Shown here one piece after another: positions 33,301 to 44,789 of a stretch of 64,000 nt of DNA. The DNA is from Mesostigma viride (taxonomy: Eukaryota > Streptophyta > Mesostigmatophyceae > Mesostigmatales > Mesostigmataceae), in assembly GCA_009746045.1 (NCBI GenBank), contig RPFO01000648.1, positions 916,911-980,910 of the forward strand, in the 5' to 3' direction. Positions within the stretch are counted from its first letter, which is position 1; every line of letters starts with the position of its first letter. The position numbers and the translations under genes are program-made. Under the pieces are notes generated by a model, which was given only the letters and a program-made list of their open reading frames with translations, was not told the origin of the DNA and did not search any database.

Positions 33301-36300
33301 CTTTGTCCTGGAGGAGTTTGGGGCCATGGGGCCCCTGACCTCCGCCTTCTTCAAGGAGTGTTGCCGGCTCCGGGAGGACCGGCTGGACCTGGAGGGCCAG
33401 CGGGCCCCATGGTCGGCGCGGACCTGGACGTCATATTGGCGTCAGCGCTTGTCGGTGGCGCTGACTCGGGCCATGCATGGCTGACATCATGCTCCGCCGT
33501 ACGCGGGCTGATTTTGCGGTGCAGCAGGGCTATTAGGTTCCTCCCGTTAGGAGTTTCCATTGGTCTTATCGTAGTATAGAGATTTGACATGGCTCTGTAT
33601 AGAGGTTTATAGCTGGGCGTTTGCTTTGGTTTGAGTGATTTCACTCTGCTGTAAGTAATTATATTATTAAATATATATTCATTGAGAATGATAGATTACG
33701 GAGGTGAGATAGGCATGCAACATAAGGAAAAACCCGATAACTGGGAGAATAACCCTAAAGAAATTAATAGTAATCTGACACAGACATCCAAGGATCACGC
33801 CAGCGGCACAAGGTACAACTAACTAGACATCACAAAACTACACGCAGCAACAGCGCTGCCGGCCCACCATATGCAGGCCTGGAAGGGATCTAGACCGCAT
33901 GGGTCGCGACAAAGTCGGCCCGGGTGCGGCGGAATAACACATCAGCCACGGTGCGAGTGAGGGCGAGTGACAGGCGCTGCCGCCAATACGAGGACCACGT
34001 GCGGGCCGACCACGGGGCGGTCTGACCCTCGAGGTCGAGGCGGTCTTCACGGCGCTGGCAGCACTCGTGGAAAAACTCCGCTGTCTTGGGGCCCATGGCC
34101 CCGAACTCCTCAAGGACAAAGGGGATGACCCGGTGGGGCCCCACATTGCCGTAGGAGGCAAACTTGTCGCGCTCAGCCACAGTGGCAGCAGCGCCGGCAT
34201 CCACAGCCGCCCGGAGGATGTGGTGACCGGAAAGCGGCCGAGCCACGGAGACATCGATGAGCAGGTGGCAACCCTGCCCGTCGTAGTCAAGCACGGTAAT
34301 GTCGGGGCGGTGGTTGGGTGAGTAGAGGGCGGCCCCATCCGCGTCCTCGCACTTGATGGTGGAGTGGGGAAAGACCGACCGAACCATGGCACACACCATG
34401 CACCCGGAGGAGAGCGGTATGGAGATAGAGGAACCAGTTCTGGTTCTGCTGGCCACCCATGCACGCGATGTAGTGCGTCCCAGTAGTATCCAGAGCAAGC
34501 CCGCAGCTGCCGCAGGACGCACCCGCCGTGATGAGAGGTTGCGGGGCAAAGAGCTGGTGGCGGAGAGCGATGGCGTAAAGGGCCGGAACCAGCGTGAACA
34601 AAGGGCTCATGGGGAGGGCGCGCAGGAATGCGGACCCCACGCTCCCCTCAAGGGAAACGGAGTGAAGCCAAGCCTTCCCCTGATCGTTCAAGCTCGCATG
34701 CAGACCCATCCAGTCGGCACAGTGTAGTATACCCGCGTAGGTCTTTTGTTGTTTTTCATGAACGCAGGCAGGGAAGACACTAGGACTGACGACAGTAGAC
34801 ACGCCGGGCGTGCCCCGGGGCAGGCGACGGTGGACGGCCTGAGCGGGGCGGACGAGGTCGCAAGCCGGCTGGATCCCGAGGTAAGAATCCTGCACAGCCT
34901 GCACAAAGGGGAAGGGGGATGGGGATATATATACACGCAAACCTTGTTTGCTGTCACCAACTAGATAGTTGAAAACAGCCTTTTGAATGTTGTTTCCATT
35001 CATTCCGGCAATGGCCAACTAGGTTTGCAAAGAGACAGAGTACTGCAATTAGAAGACGACAGGTATCTATTCACCACATCATAGCGCCACCTCCCAGGTA
35101 TCTATTCACCACATCATAGTGCCACCTCCCAGGTATCTATTCACCACATCATAGTGCCACCTCAGATGTCGCCCAGAATGTCTCTTATGCCTTTCCTCGT
35201 ATAATAACACGTACTGCATTGGATTGCCTGATGAACACGAAGCAACAGATTATGGCCCATCCGTGGACCTGCCATTTCTTCTAATGTGTAATGTTCCTGC
35301 CTATTCCGCTCCCCCCCCCACACACACACACAATCCCCAAACACACCATACCTTGCAGGTGGCCGGCACTGCTGACCTGTGAGTGCGATGACAAGGTGGC
35401 AGCGTGGCGGCGCAAGTGCGACACGCTCGAGAAGCAGATGCAGGAGGTAATCACTCTAGCTATAGTAGCACGGCGTACTCTATATCTAGTCATAGCAGTG
35501 CAACGCGCTCGGGAAGCAGATGCACGAGGTGCGCGTGCGCAGTACTTTTATAGTAACATGTCTGCACTGTACATGTGCTAGAAGCATAGCCTGCCTGCCA
35601 TAGTTGTTTATTGCGCTGGCTAGCTGCATGTCTTTTCTTGCCAGGGCCCTTCCTGTTGCGTGCTGTACTTCATGGCGCTGATTTCACGTCCATCAATCAT
35701 TCTTATAAGGAATGTATGCTAGTACTTAATGTAGTAGCATCACGGTGTAATGATGTCACTTGGAGTTGTGGGGATGAGGATTGCCCTGCAGGGAGAAGGT
35801 CACCCACCACAAGACCAAAATCCGATGCAGCGCGTTGCAGGTGTGCACATGCCGCAATGCAGAGAACAGATTGTGTGGCATGCTCAGGCCTGGAAAAAAA
35901 GGCAAATGAAGGCGTAAATCAGGGTGGCATAGGGTGTGCGTCAGTTCTATGCTTTGCGCTTGATGTAACTGCTTACATTTATTGGTGTGCCGGTAATGTA
36001 CCATCCATGCAGGTAGTAGCACCCGTTATGCCACTTTGGGAGTATGCCTTTAATAAATGCCGTGGCGATAGGAAACTGTAACAGGCACGAAAGTGTTCTG
36101 GAGACGTGTGCCGTCACCGTAAAGTAATCACTGTGTTGCTGGGTGAGGACATGGATGGAAAATTAGGCAGTGAGCGGGGGGCGGGAGGGGACCGAGGAGG
36201 AAGAGGAGGGCTACCTTGTTTTCACCTGGGTGGGTGCTGGGAACGACTACATGCAGCGCATATCATCCTACCTGGAAAGTATGTCACTCTAAAAGTATCA

Positions 36301-36544
36301 TGTGCTACGTTTTGCTCCTCTATGGCTACATCACCTTGTAGATGCATGCTGCTGTCTGCTCCCTCGTGGCTGCATGCCCTGGCCGCAGTTCCGTGAAGAG
36401 ATCTCCCGGAGGGGCCAGGAGGCCGACCGCCACATCAGCGCGGCCGAGAACGCCCTCTCCACAGCATCCCACGACCACTTTGCACGATTGCGGGCGGCCG
36501 TCGTTCCGACCGTCTCGACGCTGACGGCTGCAATGCTGGTCTGA
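27305..36544 (+). CDS. Coiled-coil protein of unknown function (several exons; 5' part unclear)
   Basis: Candidate exons with GT-AG borders: about 27330-27371 (EQEELIASRAEVARLL); 28408-28530 (starts VVASLEMESKEAVREK, ends IVEAKQNDL); 29150-29263 (AMARARLREALDEVEAL ... RSHKDE); 35384-35446 (CDDKVAAWRRKCDTLEKQ); 36389-36544 (FREEISRRGQEADRH ... TLTAAMLV, stop TGA). The last four join in phase 0. The protein is rich in Glu, Lys, Arg and Ala with heptad-like spacing, so I infer a long coiled coil. I do not recognise the family. The first exon ends in phase 1 and does not join exon 28408 directly, so at least one exon is missing or the first call is wrong. The acceptor at 35383 (GTGAG) is weak; CTTGCAG at 35358 is the alternative but would change the phase. 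The large intron 29264-35383 hosts two retrotransposon copies. Confidence 0.5.
27372..28407. other. Intronic or uncertain stretch of the coiled-coil gene
   Basis: No clear exon. It contains a (CTG/CGG)n tract and two partial copies of the next exon's 5' edge with its acceptor (27983-28004 and 28313-28340). Confidence 0.4.
28050..28185. repeat. (GCTGCG)n / (CTG)n trinucleotide tract
   Basis: About 135 bp of GCTGCGGCTGCTGCGG-type repeat, opening Leu/Arg- and Ala-repeat frames. Confidence 0.95.
29264..30289. other. Intronic sequence before the retrotransposon
   Basis: It contains a 19-bp copy of the preceding exon end (29314-29332) and purine-rich sequence at 29380-29760. No exon recognised. 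Confidence 0.4.
30290..30399 (+). repeat. 110-bp direct repeat, left copy (target-site duplication candidate)
   Basis: Identical to 33569-33679 except for one extra A near the right end. It starts TCGTAGTATAGAGATTTGAC and ends TATTATTAATATATATT. It flanks the RT element on both sides and is absent from the interior. Confidence 0.9.
30400..33568 (+). mobile_element. RLE-type non-LTR retrotransposon, near full length
   Basis: A 3.2-kb insertion bounded by 110-bp direct repeats. It encodes one long RT-endonuclease polyprotein (next entry) and ends without a poly(A) or simple-repeat tail, about 30 bp after the ORF stop region (CCTCCCGTTAGGAGTTTCC). Lack of a poly(A) tail and an endonuclease C-terminal to the RT are features of early-branching RLE-class elements (R2/CRE/NeSL-like). 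The first 150 bp are AT-rich and of unknown origin; they may be 5' UTR. Confidence 0.8.
30465..33484 (+). pseudogene. Reverse transcriptase-endonuclease polyprotein, one frame change at a C8 run
   Basis: Two overlapping frames (30465-31436 and 31322-33484) form one protein if read with a -1 shift at the run of eight C at 31368-31375. The conserved N-terminal RT segment is SSTGPSGWRYEHLEVL. RT motif A is KVDCHNAFNSLSR (Asp codon 31610-31612), motif B is SGTQQGDPLGPLYFA, and the catalytic motif C is YLDD (31880-31891). After the thumb comes a zinc knuckle, CGSCGQPLDPTGTHYLAC (about 32913-32966). A restriction-like endonuclease core follows: RPDIVVLDFEGGG, then LLIDVSV, then a Lys and Tyr in AKLLAYGDVG. 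This order (RT, CCHC, RLE) identifies an RLE-class element. No gag-like ORF1 and no APE domain are seen. The shift may be a mutation, an assembly error or programmed. The opposite copy at 33840-34925 is about 70-80 percent similar by eye. Confidence 0.85.
33569..33679 (+). repeat. 110-bp direct repeat, right copy
   Basis: Right partner of 30290-30399. The near-perfect identity suggests that the insertion that created it is recent. Confidence 0.9.
33840..34925 (-). pseudogene. 5'-truncated second copy of the RLE retrotransposon, opposite orientation
   Basis: Minus-strand remnant covering only the C-terminal third of the polyprotein. It runs from FPFVQAVQDSYLGIQPAC through the zinc knuckle CGSCGLALDTTGTHYIAC to the RLE core RPDITVLDYDGQG and LLIDVSVARP, ending at stop 33890. 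One frame change near 34390 separates the two halves. It is homologous to 32510-33480 but clearly diverged, so it is not a copy of the neighbouring element. Truncation at the 5' end fits target-primed reverse transcription. The two elements lie tail to tail. I found no long duplication around this copy. Confidence 0.85.
35063..35165. repeat. 35-bp tandem repeat, 3 copies
   Basis: Unit contains AGGTATCTATTCACCACATC and ATAGTGCCACCTCCC, three times with near identity. Confidence 0.95.
35447..36388. other. Intron before the last exon of the coiled-coil gene
   Basis: It contains a diverged copy of the preceding exon's end at 35496-35530 including a donor-like GAGGTGCG. No other exon recognised; the ORF 35611-36081 has no motif. 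Confidence 0.4.
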
Positions 36545-36976
36545 ACGCATCCAGCAGCCCAGTAGCGGCTGGCCCAAGAAGCGCCCACACCGAGGCAGAT
36601 TAGGTCAATGCACAGGGGTCATAACAGGTCGATGATACTTACGTCCAAGGTGGATTGATTAATTACCGTAGTGGTCATAATCACTTTGCGACAAACTACT
36701 TTGCGACCCCAAAACAAGGTGAACTTTATAGTTTGCGACCCAAAATGAAGGCAAAGTTTCATGTTTGCGAGCCGATCAACTTGTTTGATATGGTCAGTGG
36801 CTTGTACTTACCTTATTAATTAATGATTCTATTAACCGTGGAACTCCAGGGTAACCAGACTCTTTATTAAAACAATGGGAGGTGGCACCCCAAAACCCTT
36901 AAATATTGACCTATGCTAATATCACTTGAAATTCATTTGCACATGCAATGCTAAGTTATGATTGGGGGTATCATTC
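36545..36976. other. Intergenic sequence
   Basis: AT-rich. Short near-duplicates of TTTGCGACCC(C)AAAA around 36690-36750. No gene recognised. Confidence 0.4.
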
Positions 36977-37352
36977 GAAGATACCGGCACCGCCCTGCCC
37001 AGCAAGTATCGCTGTTGCAATATACGAGAATGCTCATAACTTTTGACTCCGGCCATGAAATTTAATCGGGTTGGTTGCATTAGACTCGTCTTTTGAAGAC
37101 AAACACGCTGATATAATTTTCTACAGCTATATCGCTCAATATTTCCGAAGATACCGGCACCACCCTGCCCATGGCAAATATCGCTGTTGCAATATACGAG
37201 AATGCTCATAACTTTTGACTCCGGCCATGAAATTTCATCAGGTTGGTTGCATTAGACTCGTCTTTTGAAGACGAACACGCTGATATAATTTTCTACAGCT
37301 ACTATCGATCAATATTTCCGAAGATACCGGCACCGCCCTGCCCAGCAAATAT
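36977..37352. repeat. 170-173-bp tandem repeat, 2.2 copies
   Basis: Units start GAAGATACCGGCACCGCCCT at 36977, 37147 and 37320 and are nearly identical (for example CTCATAACTTTTGACTCCGG in both full units). The third copy is cut after about 33 bp and runs into the possible exon at 37366. Confidence 0.95.
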
Positions 37353-37365
37353 CGCTGTTTTTTCA

Positions 37366-37877
37366 GCTCGATATGGCAGAATACGACTCAGTCCCAGCAA
37401 TCACAAGCGTCGGCGGCCCTGCACCAACTCGCTGATGAAGCCATGGCGTCATTGGAAACACCCTTGCACGCTATGCTGGACGCCACTGTCAGCATCCAGC
37501 CGCTCCACTCCACCGCTCCGCCGAACAGCGACCCTGCCATGGATACCCGCGAGGAGGCCTTTTCTGCCGAGGAAGCTGCCGCATTTTTACCTGGCAAATG
37601 GCCAGGCCTTAACGCCATCATGCGCCTGTCCCGAGCTGCCGCCCTCACCATCGTGCACCTGGCTGCCGAGAAAAAGTGCGAGATCCGGGACTGCAACCAA
37701 CAGGTTACCCACCTGTCCGACTTTCTCCACGACAACCCCGACGACACCGACCTCTGCCTCGCAGTCTGGTGGACGTGCTCCCGTCTTGAATCCGACAGCG
37801 CCCTTGAGCGCTTTGTCATGGCCTCTCTGGACCTGGGAACCGACCCCACTGTTGCTGCCGCCATCGGCATCACCTAA
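37366..37877 (+). CDS. Hypothetical protein, possible terminal exon
   Basis: Open frame ending TAA at 37875-37877. From ATG 37443 it is 144 codons; the frame continues upstream to an acceptor-like TTTTTTCAG at 37365, which would make this a terminal exon starting SIWQNTTQSQQSQASAALHQ. The composition is protein-like, with helical segments such as WPGLNAIMRLSRAAALTIVH and conserved-looking Cys/Trp residues (LAVWWTC). I do not recognise the family. It sits next to a tandem repeat and a GA tract and could belong to an unidentified mobile element. No upstream exon was found. Confidence 0.35.
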
Positions 37878-38003
37878 TCTCTCTATTGAATCTCTGAGTC
37901 CCTTTCTCTGGTACCGTCTTCTGTCTCTCTGGCATTCCTTGCTTGAAGCCGTGTTGGCATGGTGCTCGTACCAGTACCTTACACTGCAGGCAACACCTCC
38001 CCA

Positions 38004-38127
<124 letters not shown>

Positions 38128-40603
38128 AACCACTTACTAGCGATATACTACCTCCGGGCCATTAAAATATCTACGAGGGTGGGCCATTAAAATATCTACA
38201 TATTGGACACTGTGTATGAGGCACTACCACGGTAATTTATATGGGAATTTTTCAAAGCCCATCCATGTCCTCATACCAAGAGATGTATAGCAAAGACCTA
38301 TGAAAAAAAATCTGGGTTTGAAATCTGAAATTAGAGGCACCACAAAAAGACACCTAGGGGGGTCACCTGGCCCTTGGCTAATTTTGGCACACATGCCCGC
38401 TTTAAATTAGTGCAAATGAGAGATAGGGACCGCGTGTGGGATTTGACATCACATCCATGTTGGTGGCACACTTGGGTATGAGCCCACCAATTTTGGGCCC
38501 AATCGCAAAGCGTTTGGGCACATAAAACTGCCATGGTGCACATGGGTATTTTTCAGGGACATTTCAGTTACATTTTTTATTCACACTTTCAGTTACATGC
38601 AGGCTTATAACTTCCTTAATTAAATGAACAGGTCTTTGAGAGCCCTCTTATTGTAGCATCCCCAGACTTGCGTACAAGAGAGTGGCACCTCTAAAGCCAC
38701 AGTTGGGGACCATTAACCATGCATGACTGGCGTAAATAATGCCTACAAAATCATCACAAAAAAGGACCTTCCCATGCCCTAAAAACTTGAAAATCTGTGA
38801 AATACATTCCTTAAATGGCAAGGGGAGAAGCTGCCACACTCAAAATTGGTGCAATACAATGTAGAGAGTCTAAATCCCAGCACCCAGCATGTGGGCCTGC
38901 AGTTTACTAGGAGAAAAGATGTTCGCATGGGCATGCCCATCTCAGGCCACCAAACATCAACCATTCCACATGTGGCAAGCGTATGGTTCAAAAAACTGGG
39001 CAAAACCACTTCAACCTTAAAGTGGCGGCATGTTATTACTAATGACAATTAAACCAGTGCTAAAGGCCGCAAAACCAGTGCTAAAGAAGCACGCTTGGCA
39101 TGTAAATGAATGCAAACTGTCCTATTGTGAGGGCTTAAGTCACCTTACTACGCTAGTGCAGCTTTCTTGCACCCCATTAGAACCTTGCATATGCATTTAT
39201 AGTGGTATAAAGCAGTGGTGTTTCACACTATAGAACTTTGCTTGTGTAAATGCTGCCTAGTCATTTGAATGCCAATCCTACTAAGAAACCCATCCAATGT
39301 TTTTACCTTCACATGCTGAGAATTTTCCTATGGGAAAGTGGGCAGAGGCGAGAGGAAAAGAGTACTAACTTGCCTAGGCTGCCTTGCTGGCATCTTTCCA
39401 ACAGCATTCTTAAAATGGGCTATCTGGTTGCTAAAGTTGCACGCATTCTCTCACGAACCAGAAAATACTGACGAATTTGCTGCAGCACTCTTACAAAACA
39501 CTTGCTCATTTTCTAACTTGATCCAGGACCCTGTACTTCCAGCACCTGCTCCTCCATCGGAACTCCACACCTTTTCCACTTTTTGCAGTGTTGTCAAAGC
39601 TTAGTAAGATAACCGCATGTCATTCTCCCCTTTCTTGGCGCTGTCTACCATGTTTGAGAAGCGCGTACCTTTCAGCGATGTGCCGTTTAGGAAGCCGGCC
39701 AGCGCCCGCAGTTTCCGCTGCCATTTTCACACGCAATATCTGCACTGTCGCATTGAACATCGTTTTATAGTTTCGAAATAACGAGAATACCGATCCCATG
39801 CACCGGCAGCTGCGTTTCTAGCTCAACCATGGCATCGTATGCCTGTCCGCTGAGGTCCCAGCAGCTCTCGGGCTCGCAGCAGCGACCTTGCACTATCTGA
39901 CCACCGACTTACTCCTCCGCAGGCGGCCATTTCCCGCCCAGTAAGTTTAAATTCATTGATAAGGAAAACCCATATCGTAGAACATCTTATTACGCAACGA
40001 AAACTGCGGAATAAAATATGACGCCCAGCAGGCCGCTGCTGCGAAAATCAAACAAGTACTCAGGTATAACCAACCATTAAAAAAAGAACCGCTGCACCCC
40101 CCCAAACCAGACCAGTTTTCAGGCGCGAACATGTTTAATCATAAACAAGTATTTTACTAACTCAGCATCGCGTTTAACGCTGGCAAGCATGAACTCCATA
40201 GCCATCCCATCGCCAAATTCGCTTTTTTATGGCCAAACCGCATTCCTCGTCATTTTCGTGAATTTCCTGGTCTGACCGACCTACCCCGAGCATCCGAGAT
40301 CTGGTACGACCTACTTGTACCAACCGAATCATCTGGACGGACAAAATCCTCCGATTTCTCATTTGCGTTAATTTACCACAGACACCCCTAAAACGCACTT
40401 TTTTGTAACGAGTTTTCTGAGGTACTTTTCAAGGTACTCCCAATTTCTAATGCTGGCAGCCCTTGGGCCAAAAAAAGTACTTTTCCTACCCTTAAAGAAT
40501 ATCTAGTTTGTTGGGCCACCCATTTCCTATTTTTTTCACAGTTTCTGTTTGCCCACTATACAAATTTTGAAATTTTGGCAAAAAATGGCATTGTAGATAT
40601 TTT
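38128..40603. other. AT-rich stretch without a recognised gene
   Basis: Composition is lower in GC than the flanking genes, and all ORFs are below 90 codons and without motifs. Style and length would suit an old mobile element or intergenic sequence. It ends where the first macrosatellite unit begins. Confidence 0.4.
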
Positions 40604-41151
40604 AATTCCTGCTGGCTGGGGATGGCGGTCAACGCTGCCTGGAAAATTGGGGATGGACAATGCGTGGGCATTGCTTTTATAGCGTTCAATGTTCCATTTC
40701 GATGCGTACCTTTGAATTGTTTCTGATCTGGCTGGCCGTCGGTGGGCAGTCACGTGCGTGGGAGAGGTTCGGGGCGCTATGGCCTGCCGCTGCGATAGCT
40801 AGCGACCTGGAAATGGAATGTCGTTGTAGATTTAGGTATTATGCTATCGTGCTTCTTTGCTTGACGTATTGGGTGCCTAGTGAAATCAGTTTGCTGTTCG
40901 TGGAAGGCGTGGGTGTGGCCGACGAGTTTCTGTTGTCGTCACACCATATTGGAATGAACGCTGGATTTGTTGCCACGGGACGTACGCTGGCGATGCCGAT
41001 GGTGAGTCGTTTGTTTCGATGACCGGGATAGTGCCTGCTCTCTTTCTGATGCGTTTCCTCGGTTGCGTTGTTTCCATTGGGCCGAATTCACCTAGTCGCA
41101 GCGAAGACATAGCGTAGCAAGGGTCTGCGTTTCATTTTCTTAGCCGTGCAG

Positions 41152-41325
41152 GACGCCATCTTCATGGTCCTTCGGGTTTCCCGTGTGAACGTCCGTTGCC
41201 AGAGGATCTGTGATGCTTTTTTCTGGAATATACTGGGCGGTGAAAGCCCCTGTGGATGCTTGCCTGGTCATGAGTTTAGGGCGTCATTTACTGCTGTAGT
41301 GGCTGACATTCATGGTGCTCACTGC
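41152..41325 (+). CDS. Conserved 174-nt exon-like segment, unit 1
   Basis: Bounded by TTAGCCGTGCAG upstream and GTAAGA downstream. It has 58 codons open in phase 0 (DAIFMVLRVSRVNVRCQRIC to VVADIHGAHC). The preceding open segment ends at a GTGAGT donor (41002) and would join in phase 0. The same segment with identical length and splice borders is at 52302-52475 and 60376-60549. The stretch VNVRCQRICDA faintly recalls the NVQxICDA motif of PIF/Harbinger transposases; this is a weak resemblance only. Whether it is translated is unknown. Confidence 0.35.
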
Positions 41326-41879
41326 GTAAGATAATCTGCCTTGCTTCGCGCGTGGATTTTCACTGGGCTGAAGAGCGCGTCTGGTAGCATGTTTACGTGG
41401 TGTATAAGGTTATCAATCAACCATTTGTTTATAGAAGGTGTGACCGTATAAGGTGTTTTATATTTCTTCATCAAGCAAGTCAAAAGTAATCTCCACTGGC
41501 TTACAACCTGAATCTTGCTTTGCTGGGTCTGCTGTGTTCCTGTCTCATTGTGCAGGCTATCCCCTTGGTTGACCAACCAGGTGATTTGTGGTGCCAGCGG
41601 GGCCATATTGTTTTTCTTCTCATTTTCCATCCGTGGCAACGGACCGCATGGGCGGGCGGGAGGGCAGAGATGGCAGGGCAGGCCAGGCCAGGCGAGGCAG
41701 GGGAGGCTGCAAGGGTATGCAGCACCGGTAGGCTGGCAGGCAAGGGCCATGGGGCATGAGCCATGGGGCTTGAGCTACGAGCCTTGCGGCATGGGGTTTG
41801 GGGATGAGGCAAACAGGAGGGCAGGCAGCCAGCCACATCCACATGATTAGGGGCCAGACAGCAATCAGGGGCACCGCGG

Positions 41880-43262
41880 GCGTACATATGCATGCCAGGC
41901 ACCCCACCAACCCACGCACGCATGCCAGCCACCCCCATGCCCACGCACGCATGCCAGCCACCCCCCCCCCACACACACAAACCCACTTATGCATGCCAGC
42001 CACCCCCCACACCCACGTACACATGCCAGCCACCCCACACACCCACGCACGCATGGCAGCCACCCCACGAACCCACACACGCGTGCCAGCCCCCCCCTAA
42101 ACCCACGCATGCATGGCAGCCCCCCACCACACCCACGCATGCATGCCAGCCCCCTCACAAACCCCACGCAGGCATGCCAGCCACCCCCCAGACCCACGTA
42201 CGCCCCCCCCACACCCACGCACGCATGCCAGCCCCCCCCTCATGCACGCATGCATGCCAGCCACCCCACAAACCCACGCATGGATGCCAGCCCCCCCACA
42301 TGCATGCATGCATGCCAGCCCCCCCCACACCCACGCACGCATGGCAGCCGCCCCCCAACCCACGCACGCATGCCAGCCAACCCCCACATGCACGCATGCT
42401 TGCCAGCCACCCCACATGCAAACAAGCCCCCCCCCACATGCATGCTTGCATTCCAGCCACCCCCACACCCATGCACGCATGCCAGCCACCCCCACACCCA
42501 CGCACGCATGCCAGCCACCCCACAAACCCACGCATGCATGCCAGCCACCCCCCACATGCACGTGCATGCCAGCCACCCCCCACACCCACGTACGCATGCC
42601 AGCCACCCCCCACACCCACGCACGCATGGCAGCCCACCCCACGAACCCAGGCACGCATGCCAGCCCCCCCTAAACCCACGCGCGCATGGCAGCCCACCCC
42701 CAAACTTAGGCACGCATGCCAGCCACCCCCCACCCACGCACGCATGTCAGCCCCCCCCCACACCCACGCATGCATGCCAGCCCCCCGCCAAACCCACACA
42801 CGCGTGCCAGCCCCCCCACACATGCACGCATGCATGGCAGCCCCCCACAAACCCACTTATGCATGCCAGCCACCCCCGTCACCAACGTACGCATGCCGTC
42901 CCCCCCACACACCCATGCACGCATGCCAACCCGCCCCGCCCCACATGCGTGCATGGCAGCTGCCCCCACACCCACGCATGCATGGCAGCCCCCCACACCC
43001 ACGCACGCATGCCAGCCCCCCACAAACCCACGCATGCATGCCAGCCACCCCCCACATGCATGTGCATGCCAGCCACCCCCCACACCCACGTACGGATGCC
43101 AGCCGTCCCCCACACCCACGCATGCATGGCAGCTGCCCACCACACCCACGCAGGTATGGCATCCCGCCCCGCCCCACATGCATGCATGGCAGCTCCCCTC
43201 CACACCCACGCTCGAATCCCAGCCCCCCCCCACGCATGCATGGTAGCTCCCCACCACACCCA
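41880..43262. repeat. About 30-bp minisatellite in unit 1, about 46 copies
   Basis: Degenerate unit containing CCCACGCACGCATGCCAGCC and a poly-C/CA stretch of variable length. The core GCATGC is palindromic. The array opens many artificial HACQPP and GGWHACV frames on both strands. Counterparts are at 53070-53690 and 61130-62035, with different copy numbers. Confidence 0.95.
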
Positions 43263-44037
43263 CAAATGGACAGGGCTGGCCTGCGACGCCCCACGGTCGC
43301 GCGCAAGGGCACCGTCGAGTCATGTACAAAACATTGTCTACATGAAGTCATGGTGGGCATTAACGACGGTGCATGTGTTTACAAAGGATTGCCACTCAAT
43401 GAATATTAATGAATGATGAACATGGGAGTTTGCATGGAATTAGTGTTTGGTCGTTATGGCTGCCGCTTGCAAAAAGCGGTACCCACATTGTGTCTTGCAT
43501 GGCATAGCTGCATTGTCAGTTTTAGTTGTTAGGAAGTAATGAGTAAGGAAATACTTGCATGCAATGAACGGCGACGTCACACAATATACGGTACTATTCG
43601 GACTGGGTTGATGTACTAGTAGTAGGACGCGTGCTGGACGTGCCCGTGAGGGACGGAGCGTGGGATCGACGGTGCGGCGGGCCGGCGCGAGCGCGCGCGA
43701 TGGGAAGCCCCCAAAGGAAGGCCGCCGAGCGTTCGCCCCCCGGCGTAGGGGCCGGGCCGGTAGGCGGGCGCTCCGCCCGGCGGGTCGAAGCTTTCGGCGG
43801 GGGCCTCAGGGCCCCTGGTGGCGTAGTGCGTCCGAATAAGTGGGGGGCCTTGGCCCCCCCACCTTGTCCCCATCTAGTGACTACGATTAACCCCAACGCA
43901 AAAGTTTGGCGAACCGTGAGGCCCGAAAAGTGGCCCGTACGAAAACCGCGAGCGCAGGGCGGCCGATAGTCAGGGCGATTCGGAGATCCGCGGTGGCGCC
44001 CAATCGGAGCAGTTGCCCGAAAAGTGGCAAACTAGGG

Positions 44038-44047
44038 AGATCGACTG
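44038..44047. repeat. Target-site duplication, left
   Basis: AGATCGACTG, identical to 49958-49967 and to the unoccupied site 62796-62805 in unit 3. Confidence 0.9.
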
Positions 44048-44789
44048 GGGATTTCTTATTCCGGCGCCCAATGGCCTCCAGGACAGGCGCGCCGCGCCAG
44101 ACTCGCCCGCGTTTGGGCTTTGGGCGTCTTGGAATTTGGCTTTGGGCGTCTTGGAAGTTGGCTTTGGGCGTTTGCTCTTTTGGCAGATTTCTGCACTACA
44201 CTGGTACTACGTAAAAAAGCACAGACTGGTGCGGCGTAACATTTTTAAACTTGGTAAAATTACCGCCGCACAGCCAGCCAGAACTGGACAAGGTGATGGC
44301 CGCAAGTAGTCGTTGCTGGGCTATCGTATTTGTAGCATGGGGCGTTTCACCGAGTCTACGGTTAGCATGATGGGGAGGATTCCTAACCTTCATTATGTGG
44401 GTTAAGTAGGGGTGCTCATAGTGGCCGGTTTCCCTCGCTTCCTTGTAAACCAGGCTCTGCGTCAAGATCACAGACGACCGGGTAAGTAGTTGTTCCAGTC
44501 TGTTCTAGTTTGTATGACGCCTGCTATTAGGCGTTCTTGTTATTGTCGTTCATCATCGCCGTGACCGTCGTGGCCAGCAGCGTGCTTTTTTTACATACCG
44601 GATGGTGTCGACTTGTTTATTGATAGCGCATTGGTGAATATCGCTGCATGGAGGAATATCGGCTACAACCCGCGGGAAAGTGCTGGCTCCAATGTTCTTT
44701 TTGTATGCAGGATGACGGCACTGCCAAGCCGGAGACGAATATGACGCTCGTTATAATGCCAGTCATTCAGACCGACTGCGCGACTGGTT

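Noticed and set aside
34820-34880. Exon ending in GTAAGA (GADEVASRLDPE) for the coiled-coil gene
   Set aside because: The sequence is the antisense of the truncated retrotransposon copy (IQPACDLVRPAQAV).
41892-43416. HACQPP / GGWHACV repeat proteins on both strands
   Set aside because: Artefacts of the 30-bp minisatellite; copy number and frame differ among units.
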